21,097 nucleotides of DNA from a virus. The stretch lies in IMG/VR virus record IMGVR_UViG_3300027467_000047, positions 1 to 21,097 of that record. One strand, written 5' to 3'. A program made the position numbers and the translations under genes. Under the pieces are notes generated by a model that saw nothing but the letters and a program-made list of their open reading frames with translations, was not told where the DNA came from and searched no databases. Below, in pieces: positions 15,302-21,097 of this stretch (the first letter of the stretch is position 1; the number at the start of each line of letters is the position of its first letter).

Positions 15302-16268
15302 CATCATTAGCCGAGCATTAAAAGACATTGGCGCATTAGAAGCCGGGGAAACGCCTTCTCCTGATGCCGCCCAAGATGCTTTTGATATGTTCAACGACCT
15401 CATTGACCAATGGTCAAATGAGAACATGATGGTTTTTAACGTCACAGAGATTATTTTCCCTGTGGTTCCGGGTCAGACTCAGTACACGATTGGCCCTAAC
15501 CCATCCACCCAGAACTTCATTGGCGCTCAGTTTACAGGCTCAATTACGGGCAATGTGCTGACCGTATCGGGCATTTTGTCAGGGGCTGTGGCTCAAGGGC
15601 AAACTTTGAGTGGTACGGGCATCGCTGAAGGCACAAAAATTGTGGCTTTTGGTACAGGCGCTGGCGGCAACGTCAACGAGCAGGGCACTTACATTCTTAA
15701 CAAGTCCCAGACGGTTGCCTCCACGACCATCACGGCTTACTACCAAAAGCCTTTGAGCATTGACTCGGCTTTTGTGCGGATTAACACGAACTCCAACGGT
15801 GTGCCGATTGTTAATGGTGGTTTGGACTACCAAGTGGCGATTCTTGCCCTACAAGATTACGAGCTTATTGGTCTGAAAACGCTGAGTGGCCCGTGGCCTA
15901 AAGCGCTGTATTTCAATCCGGGCGAGGATTCTGGCAACTTGTTCTTGTGGCCTAACCCTTCTCAGGGTGAAATGCACATCTTTGCCAACACGATTTTCAG
16001 CCGGTATGAGAGCTACTACACGCCCATTTCGATGCCGCAAGGCTATCTGATGGCTATGCGGTGGTGCTTGGCAGAGCGTCTGATGCCGATGTATGGCAAA
16101 AATGACCCAACGCAAATTGCGATGATTAACGCCTATGCTGCACAAGCAAAGTCAACGATTAAGCGCACAAACATGAGTCCCTTGCAAACCGCAAGGTATC
16201 CCGATGCTTTGCTTGCCAACAAGAGCAAAGACGCTGGCTGGATTCTTACAGGCGGTTTCTTTAACTAA
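15282..16268 (+). CDS. Tail-tube/head-completion protein, P22 gp4-like, with an inserted beta domain
   Basis: The N-terminus IISRALKDIGALEAGETPSP, followed by DMFNDLIDQWSNENMMVF, matches the gp4 (P22 tail accessory/head completion) pattern. The segment GYLMAMRWCLAERLMPMYGK and a long helix give the expected C-terminal half. P22 gp4 forms the first ring under the portal. This protein is 328 aa against 166 aa in P22. Part of the excess is an inserted domain at residues 84-152 (FTGSITGNVLTVSG to TVASTTITA), a beta-rich unit also found twice in the next gene. The gene overlaps the 54-aa gene upstream by 20 nt and ends 9 nt before the gp10-like gene, so the pair are probably made together. Confidence 0.85.
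   Translation: MATTPFNIISRALKDIGALEAGETPSPDAAQDAFDMFNDLIDQWSNENMMVFNVTEIIFPVVPGQTQYTIGPNPSTQNFIGAQFTGSITGNVLTVSGILSGAVAQGQTLSGTGIAEGTKIVAFGTGAGGNVNEQGTYILNKSQTVASTTITAYYQKPLSIDSAFVRINTNSNGVPIVNGGLDYQVAILALQDYELIGLKTLSGPWPKALYFNPGEDSGNLFLWPNPSQGEMHIFANTIFSRYESYYTPISMPQGYLMAMRWCLAERLMPMYGKNDPTQIAMINAYAAQAKSTIKRTNMSPLQTARYPDALLANKSKDAGWILTGGFFN
15531..15737 (+). repeat. Shared beta-domain copy A (in the gp4-like gene)
   Basis: Codons 84-152 of the gp4-like protein: FTGSITGNVLTVSG, then TLSGTGIAEGTKIVAF, closing with a SQTVASTTITA strand. The unit resembles copies at 16677-16868 and 16875-17057 in the next gene. Confidence 0.75.
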
Positions 16269-16277
16269 GGAGCGACA

Positions 16278-18251
16278 ATGCCTGATTTTGGATTTGTCGG
16301 CCCAAGTTACGAGGCTCCTAGCATCTATCAGGATGCTCAGGAATGCATTAACTTTTACCCTGAAATTGACCCCCTAAAAGAGCCGGGGACTCGGGGTGTT
16401 GTTGCCCTGTATCCAACCCCCGGACTGACCACAAAGGTTGTTTTGCCCAACACCCAAGAGGTGCGTGGGGTGAGAACCGTGTCTGGTGGCGAGCAAATGG
16501 TTGCGGTCTGCGGCCCGTATGTCTATGTCTTGTCGGCAACGCTTGTTCCTGCCGTGGTGGGGGTGCTTAACACTTCCACAGGGATTGTGGGGATTACTGA
16601 CAACGGCACAAACGTCTACATCGTAGACGGTGCTTATCGGTACACGTGGCGCATTTCAGCGCCAGCCACGGCTGTTTTGACGGGTTCGATTAGCGGCACA
16701 ACCCTGACCGTAAATTCGGTGTCTAGCGGCACGATTGCGGTTGACCAGCAGCTATTTGGGGTCGGGGTTTTGTCCGAAACCATCATCACGGCTGGTAGCG
16801 GCTCAACATGGACGCTGAACCGCAGTCAGACCGTAGCCACAGAAAGCCTAAATACTGCCGCTGTTAGCGCCACATTTACTGGCACAATTTCTGGCACGAC
16901 CCTGACGGTCAGCGGTGTAACTGGCAATATCTATGTTGGGCAGACCATTCAGGGTGCTGGCGTAACGCTTGGCACGATTGTGGTTGAGGAGCTTACCTCC
17001 ACGACATTCAAGTTAAGCACAAGCCACACGATTGGCACGGGCGTGACCATGTGGGCGCTTAACTTCTCTGTTTTGCCTAGCAGTGACGGGGCTTTTTCTG
17101 GCGCAACATCGGTGGACATTATGGACAACTACTTTGTCTATAACCGTCCTGATTCTCAGTGGTGGGGCGCTTCTGACCTAAATTCGCCCATCAGCCCTGC
17201 TTTGAGCTATGGGGTCAAAGACGGTGGCCCGGATAACCTTGTTTCCCTGATTGTTGACCATCGGGAGGTTTACCTTCTTGGCGAGCAATCCTCTGAGGTT
17301 TGGACGGACGTTGGCTCGGTTCCTTTCCCGTTCCAGCGTATTCCCGGCACGTCAACCCAGCACGGGATTGTGGCTGAATTCTCGGTGTCTCGATTGGGCA
17401 ATTCCTTTGCCTATGTCAGCCGAAACAACCGTGGGCAAGGCCAAATCATGCAAATGAACGGATATGTGCCCCAGCGCATTTCCACCCATGCGGTTGAGAA
17501 CAGCCTTGTTAACCAGACGATTGATGATGCGATTGCGTGGACTTACCAGCTAGAAGGCCACGAGGTTTACGTTGTCACATTCCCGAGCATTGGAAGCAAC
17601 GGCTTAACATGGTGCTATGACACAGCAACCCAAATGTGGCACAAATGGCTTTATTGGGAGTCAAACCAGACCTACGGGCGGCATCGTGGCAATTGTTGCT
17701 GTGTATTTCAGGGTATGGTGCTGGTCGGCGACTACCAAAACGGCAAATTATACGCATTGGATAAAACCAACTATACGGATGATGGCAACCCCATCCGTAG
17801 GGTAAGACGTGCGCCGCATTTGGTGACGGACTTCCAGCGCCAGTATTTTGACGAGTTGCAGATTCAATTCCAGCCGGGTGTTGGCACAACTGGTTTGTCG
17901 GTTAACTTGGTTAACTATTCCAACAACCCAGAGGAATACATCATTTACCCCGAGGCAACCTTAACAATTGCCCCGACTCAATCGTTTGTGATTGGCAACC
18001 AAGGTAGCGGTGTTCCTCAAAACATCACCACAACCCAGCCAAAAGCCATGTTGCGGTGGTCAAACGATGGTGGCTCAACTTGGTCTAAGGAGTACTGGGT
18101 TGGAATCGGGGCGCAAGGCAAGTACCAAAACCGAGCCATTTGGCGGCGGTTGGGGATGGCTCGTGACCGTGTTTTTGAGGTGGCAATTACCGACCCTGTT
18201 AAGGCGGTTATTGTGTCGGCTAACCTAAAGGCAAGCAAAGGGGCGAACTGA
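16278..18251 (+). CDS. Tail hub/DNA stabilisation protein, P22 gp10-like, with two inserted beta domains
   Basis: P22 gp10 forms the hexameric tail hub below gp4 and helps hold packaged DNA. This 657-aa protein (gp10 is 472 aa) has a strongly beta-rich, propeller-like body. Segments include LIVDHREVYLLGEQSSEVW, NSFAYVSRNNRGQGQIMQMN and LEGHEVYVVTFPS, and the C-terminus is RAIWRRLGMARDRVFEV from residue 619. Residues 134-197 and 200-260 are two copies of the shared insert (SGTTLTVNSVSSGT and SGTTLTVSGVTGN). Without them the length approaches the family's. It follows the gp4-like gene by 9 nt and its stop overlaps the next start by 1 nt. The assignment rests on order, length and C-terminal pattern. 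Confidence 0.86.
   Translation: MPDFGFVGPSYEAPSIYQDAQECINFYPEIDPLKEPGTRGVVALYPTPGLTTKVVLPNTQEVRGVRTVSGGEQMVAVCGPYVYVLSATLVPAVVGVLNTSTGIVGITDNGTNVYIVDGAYRYTWRISAPATAVLTGSISGTTLTVNSVSSGTIAVDQQLFGVGVLSETIITAGSGSTWTLNRSQTVATESLNTAAVSATFTGTISGTTLTVSGVTGNIYVGQTIQGAGVTLGTIVVEELTSTTFKLSTSHTIGTGVTMWALNFSVLPSSDGAFSGATSVDIMDNYFVYNRPDSQWWGASDLNSPISPALSYGVKDGGPDNLVSLIVDHREVYLLGEQSSEVWTDVGSVPFPFQRIPGTSTQHGIVAEFSVSRLGNSFAYVSRNNRGQGQIMQMNGYVPQRISTHAVENSLVNQTIDDAIAWTYQLEGHEVYVVTFPSIGSNGLTWCYDTATQMWHKWLYWESNQTYGRHRGNCCCVFQGMVLVGDYQNGKLYALDKTNYTDDGNPIRRVRRAPHLVTDFQRQYFDELQIQFQPGVGTTGLSVNLVNYSNNPEEYIIYPEATLTIAPTQSFVIGNQGSGVPQNITTTQPKAMLRWSNDGGSTWSKEYWVGIGAQGKYQNRAIWRRLGMARDRVFEVAITDPVKAVIVSANLKASKGAN
16677..16868 (+). 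repeat. Shared beta-domain copy B (in the gp10-like gene)
   Basis: Codons 134-197: LTGSISGTTLTVNSV, then LFGVGVLSETIITAG, ending with NRSQTVATESL. It resembles copy A at the start and at the SQTVA strand. Confidence 0.75.
16875..17057 (+). repeat. Shared beta-domain copy C (in the gp10-like gene)
   Basis: Codons 200-260: FTGTISGTTLTVSG, then TIQGAGVTLGTIVVEE, ending near the STSHTIGTGVTMW strand. It lies immediately behind copy B and has a more divergent end. Confidence 0.7.
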
Positions 18252-18487
18252 TGAGCAATGGTCTGTATTCATCCCCACAGGTAAACCCGTATCCTCAGAG
18301 CGAGTTTCTTGACCCAAACACAAAGCGCCCCACGAGGGCTTGGCAACAGTTTTTCCTGAATTTGCTTAACTTTGCAAGTTCATCAAGCGCCACGGCTGGT
18401 TCTGCAACCCTGCCAGCAAATCCTGTTGGCTTCATCACAATCACGGTTGATGGCAAACCGTACAAAGTCCCCTATTACAACGAGTAA
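18251..18487 (+). CDS. Small protein of unknown role, 78 aa, in the tail-needle slot
   Basis: The start overlaps the gp10-like stop as TGATG. The protein begins MSNGLYSSPQVNPYPQSEF, has PTRAWQQFFLNLLNFASSS in the middle and ends with GFITITVDGKPYKVPYYNE. The short helix followed by an S/A-rich linker and a final hairpin-like pair of strands could suit a small virion or chaperone protein. P22 carries its tail needle (gp26, a coiled coil of about 230 aa) at this place; this gene is far too short to be one, and has no heptad pattern. I recognise this general small-protein style from phage tail regions but know no function. Confidence 0.75.
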   Translation: MSNGLYSSPQVNPYPQSEFLDPNTKRPTRAWQQFFLNLLNFASSSSATAGSATLPANPVGFITITVDGKPYKVPYYNE

Positions 18488-18492
18488 GGGAC

Positions 18493-18498
18493 TAAAAT
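18493..18498 (+). promoter_or_regulatory. -10-like TAAAAT in GGGACTAAAATTT motif
   Basis: The motif begins immediately after the stop of the 78-aa gene and resembles GGGCTAGAATT at 8581-8591, also right after a stop. No -35 match is visible at the right distance. If active, it would give the ejection-protein genes a short leader of about 13 nt. Confidence 0.3.
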
Positions 18499-18517
18499 TT
18501 AGCAAAGAGGTGCTGAT

Positions 18518-19666
18518 ATGGGATGGTTTAGCAGTTTAATTAGCGGCGACATTGGCGGGGCTTTTGACCAAGCCGTTGGCAATGTTTCGTCTGGAATTGG
18601 CAATATTGTGTCAGGTGTGGAAAGTGCAGGGCGCAGTCTTGACGATATTGTTAACGACATTCCGGGCGGTTGGGGAACTGTTGCCGCCGCTACTGGCATC
18701 TATTACGCCCCAGAAATCGGTGAATATATCGGCGCTTCTGGTGGTGGTTTGACTGAAAGCCAAGTTAAACAGGCTGTTTCTGGGTTGGCTGAAGGTGGAG
18801 CAGCGGCTGACCTTGCCGCTGCGGGAGCTACGGCAGATGCCCTAGCTGGCGCAATGCCAGCGGCTGCTGGTGGTGGAAGTGGCGCATGGTTAGGAGCTTT
18901 TGAAGATATGGCTCCTGCGGCGGCTGGTGCTGGTGCAGGAACAGCGCTTTCTAGCATGGCTCCTGCGGCGGCGGCTGGTGCGGCTGGCGCTGCGGCTGGT
19001 GGTGGATTGTCTGGTGCTTTGCCATATCTGGCGGCTGGGAACATCGCCAGCGGTTTGATTGGTTCTGAAGCGGCAAAGACTGCGGCTCAAACTCAAGCTG
19101 ATGCGGCTCGCCAATCCGCAGACTTGCAAAAGTACATTTTTGACACACTAAACCAACAGCAAGGCCCGTACCGTGAGGCTGGATATTCTGCGCTCAAAGA
19201 TATTCAGACCCAACTGCCTTATCTAACCAGCAAATTCACTCCCCAAGATTTTGCCGCAGGAATTGACCCCGGCTATGCTTTCCGTCTGAAGCAAGGTCAA
19301 ATGGCGGCAGAACGTGCGGGAAACCTAAAAGGCATGACAGGCAATGTGCTGACAGGCTTGCAAGACTACACACAAGGCTTGGCTTCACAAGAGTATGCAA
19401 ACGCTTTTAATCGCAATTTGGCGCAAAAGCAAAACATTTACAACACTCTTGCAGGAATTGCAGGGATTGGACAAAACGCACAAGGCCAAACTACTCAAGC
19501 GGCTGGCACATACGGAACCAATGTGGCTAACTTGCTAACTGGTGGTGCTGCGGCGCAAGCGGCTGGTCAAGTTGGTCAAGCAAACGCTTTGGGTGGTGCG
19601 CTTGGTAATGTGATGAACACATACACGCTTGCATCTTTGCTCGGTCAATCTGGAAAAGTTGCATAA
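18518..19666 (+). CDS. Probable DNA ejection (internal virion) protein, 382 aa
   Basis: The start has an AGAGGTG site a few bases upstream. The N-terminal third is small-residue-rich, with a striking Ala/Gly section at about residues 92-172. The remainder is helical and includes YIFDTLNQQQGPYREAGYSA (about 205-224), DPGYAFRLKQGQMAAERAG (about 249-267) and a QDYTQGLASQEYANAFNRN segment. That second half matches the pattern of phage DNA-transfer proteins in this position; in P22 the ejection proteins gp7, gp20 and gp16 are packed in the head and enter the host to guide DNA. No signal peptide is present. The Ala/Gly stretch could insert in or lie along membranes, which is an inference. Confidence 0.82.
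   Translation: MGWFSSLISGDIGGAFDQAVGNVSSGIGNIVSGVESAGRSLDDIVNDIPGGWGTVAAATGIYYAPEIGEYIGASGGGLTESQVKQAVSGLAEGGAAADLAAAGATADALAGAMPAAAGGGSGAWLGAFEDMAPAAAGAGAGTALSSMAPAAAAGAAGAAAGGGLSGALPYLAAGNIASGLIGSEAAKTAAQTQADAARQSADLQKYIFDTLNQQQGPYREAGYSALKDIQTQLPYLTSKFTPQDFAAGIDPGYAFRLKQGQMAAERAGNLKGMTGNVLTGLQDYTQGLASQEYANAFNRNLAQKQNIYNTLAGIAGIGQNAQGQTTQAAGTYGTNVANLLTGGAAAQAAGQVGQANALGGALGNVMNTYTLASLLGQSGKVA
18908..19014 (+). repeat. Ala/Gly-coding low-complexity region with direct repeats
   Basis: ATGGCTCCTGCGGCGG followed by CTGGTGC occurs at 18908-18930 and again, with one added GCG, at 18956-18981. GCG, GCT, GGT tracts continue after it. Slippage or unequal exchange could explain the expansion within the ejection-protein gene. 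Confidence 0.7.
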
Positions 19667-19675
19667 GGAATCATC

Positions 19676-21076
19676 ATGCCTGTTTTTACCGACCTTAGCC
19701 CTAAACAACAAAGCATGAGCCTTGGCGACATTTTGAATGTCGCTCGTGGGGCGCAAGCATATCAACAAACTCAGCAGTTAAACCCTCTGCAATTGCAAAA
19801 AGCGCAGATGGAGATTGAACAACTGCAAAAAATCAATCCCTTGGCTGCTAGAAAAGCTGAAGCAGAAACTAAGTCCGCAGAGCTTGGATTTACTCAAGCC
19901 GAGAAAAAAGCGCCTCTTGAATTTCAACAGACCGAACAAGCTACGGAAAAAAGCCGATTGGAACTTGCTGGGCAGAACCTAAAGCAATTCCAAAATGTCA
20001 TGGGTGGATTTGCAACTGACAAACGAATGCTTGATGCGGTTGCTCGAAACGATGTAAAAGCGGCGCAAAAGCTATTGAGTGAAGGCGTTAGTCAGCTTTT
20101 AACCTCTGGATTTAACTCACCATCCTTTTTGCAGGGCGCTGCGGAAATGATGGACTATGCCCAGAAAGACCTCAAAAATCTTCCTGCAAAGCTCAACACA
20201 CTTAACTTGCAAGCTGTCAGCCCTGAAACTCGGGTCACGGCTCAGACGGGCGGTGTTGTTGAAATTAACGGCGTTAAATACCAATTTAACCCCACAACAA
20301 AGGCTCTTACGCCGATTGGTGAGGAAGTCTCTCCTGCGGCGGCTCCAGCGGTTCCAGCGGCTCCAGCCGCCGCCCCTGCAATGGCTCCGCAACGAGGTGG
20401 GCTGGTTCCTCTTGATATGCCTGTGTCTGGCAAGGTTCCTCAACTCAACACTCAGCAACAAGACCGCTACAAGTTTGGTGAGGCTTTGATGCGTGACTCG
20501 GCGCAACTTGCACAAGCCGCAGGTGATAGCCGCCAGACCATTCGTCAAATCAAGCAAAACATCAGCCAAGCGGCTGGAAGCAAGCCAGAGCAATTGGTGC
20601 GTAATGCTGGGCGCTGGATTGGCGGGAATGAGGAATTGGACGAATTGCTCAAGAGCCTTGCTGACAATCAACTGAAGCAAGCGCAAATGATGGGTGTTGG
20701 CACGGATGCAGCTCGTTCCACGGTAGCGACAGCTTCTGGCTCGGCTGACATTTCTGCTGGCGCTCTTAACATGATTGCCAACCGTGCTGATGCAATGAAC
20801 ACGGCTTTTGAGAAGTTCAACAAAGGTCTAAGCGCCTTCCAGCAAAAGCATGGCAAGGTAAATGGCTCTATCCATGCCGACAACTTCAAGCAAGCATGGT
20901 CGCAAAACTATGACCCGCTTGTGTTCTTGGTGCAAAATATCAACGCCTCTGACCTGACTCCTGCTGAAAAGCAAATGGAGTTGCAGAAGCTGCTTAAGGG
21001 CACGAGCGAACAACAACGCAAAGAATTGGCTCGTAAGGCTGAAAACATCAAGCGTTTGGAGAAGGGTGACTTCTAA
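19676..21076 (+). CDS. Probable second ejection/internal virion protein, 466 aa
   Basis: The gene starts 9 nt after the previous one with AAGGA upstream, and its stop overlaps the next start as TAATG. Residues about 25-100 are a Q/E/K/A-rich helical stretch (LQLQKAQMEIEQLQKINPL) fit for a coiled coil. A Pro/Ala hinge occupies about 219-242 (SPAAAPAVPAAPAAAPA). A helical C-terminal half contains GGNEELDELLKSLADNQLKQ and EKFNKGLSAFQQKHGKVNG. There is no signal peptide, membrane segment or catalytic motif. Position next to the 382-aa ejection-like protein suggests a second internal protein, in the manner of P22 gp20 or gp16. Function is inferred from context only. Confidence 0.75.
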   Translation: MPVFTDLSPKQQSMSLGDILNVARGAQAYQQTQQLNPLQLQKAQMEIEQLQKINPLAARKAEAETKSAELGFTQAEKKAPLEFQQTEQATEKSRLELAGQNLKQFQNVMGGFATDKRMLDAVARNDVKAAQKLLSEGVSQLLTSGFNSPSFLQGAAEMMDYAQKDLKNLPAKLNTLNLQAVSPETRVTAQTGGVVEINGVKYQFNPTTKALTPIGEEVSPAAAPAVPAAPAAAPAMAPQRGGLVPLDMPVSGKVPQLNTQQQDRYKFGEALMRDSAQLAQAAGDSRQTIRQIKQNISQAAGSKPEQLVRNAGRWIGGNEELDELLKSLADNQLKQAQMMGVGTDAARSTVATASGSADISAGALNMIANRADAMNTAFEKFNKGLSAFQQKHGKVNGSIHADNFKQAWSQNYDPLVFLVQNINASDLTPAEKQMELQKLLKGTSEQQRKELARKAENIKRLEKGDF

Positions 21077-21097
21077 TGGCATACGAAAACGACCCCG
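21076..21097 (+). CDS. Start of a further gene (partial)
   Basis: ATG at 21076 overlaps the preceding TAA as TAATG and opens MAYENDP before the window ends. The tight overlap supports a real gene, probably the next internal virion or ejection protein of the cluster. No family can be assigned from seven codons. Confidence 0.55.

Noticed and set aside
20117-20686. Open frame of 189 codons on the - strand in the 466-aa protein gene
   Set aside because: It is a shadow of Gln/Ala-rich coding sequence, with low-complexity translation and no ribosome site.
1-21097. tRNA genes, CRISPR arrays, insertion sequences, integrase or attachment sites
   Set aside because: None was found by reading: no cloverleaf-like sequence, no regularly spaced short repeats, no transposase or integrase motif. 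This is a visual check, not a covariance or profile search.

Overview
The window is a virion-structure module from a short-tailed (podovirus-type) double-stranded DNA phage that packages DNA in the P22 manner. All credible genes lie on the + strand and are tightly packed, many with 1-20 nt overlaps. Gene order and protein families follow the P22 plan: small terminase, large terminase, portal, scaffold, coat protein with an inserted domain, fibre genes, then gp4-like and gp10-like tail-tube proteins and the ejection proteins. The Shine-Dalgarno sites and the P22-like tail machinery suggest a Gram-negative host, probably a proteobacterium; the sequence does not identify it further. No integrase, replication, repressor or lysis gene is present, so lifestyle cannot be judged.

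Layout. Positions 1-383 hold the tail of one small gene and two complete small genes. 380-1585 encodes a ParB-like domain fused to a DNA methyltransferase. 1608-3231 encodes the terminase pair. 3234-7861 encodes portal, scaffold, coat and a small probable head-decoration protein. A strong intrinsic terminator follows at 7875-7910. 7920-8579 encodes a glycosyltransferase-like enzyme. 8616-14328 is the fibre/adhesin region: a small beta protein, a 706-aa fibre-like protein, a 198-aa companion, a GIY-YIG homing endonuclease that looks foreign, and a 655-aa protein made of five related blocks. 14347-15301 holds a tail-assembly-chaperone-like protein and two small proteins. 15282-18487 holds the gp4-like and gp10-like tail proteins and a 78-aa protein in the slot where P22 has its tail needle. 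18518-21076 holds two large probable ejection proteins, and a further gene begins at 21076.

How the genes fit together. Terminase and portal fill a procapsid built by scaffold and coat. The gp4- and gp10-like proteins close the portal and form the tail hub. The fibre proteins bind the cell surface, and the ejection proteins form the route for DNA entry. The methyltransferase and glycosyltransferase are accessory enzymes that could modify phage DNA and either virions or the cell surface. The most unusual points are a small beta domain shared as insertions between the gp4-like protein (one copy) and the gp10-like protein (two copies), the missing recognisable tail needle, an AT-rich block starting with the homing endonuclease, and a compact hairpin with an alternative fold upstream of the scaffold gene. 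No wholly new defence or mobile system is evident.
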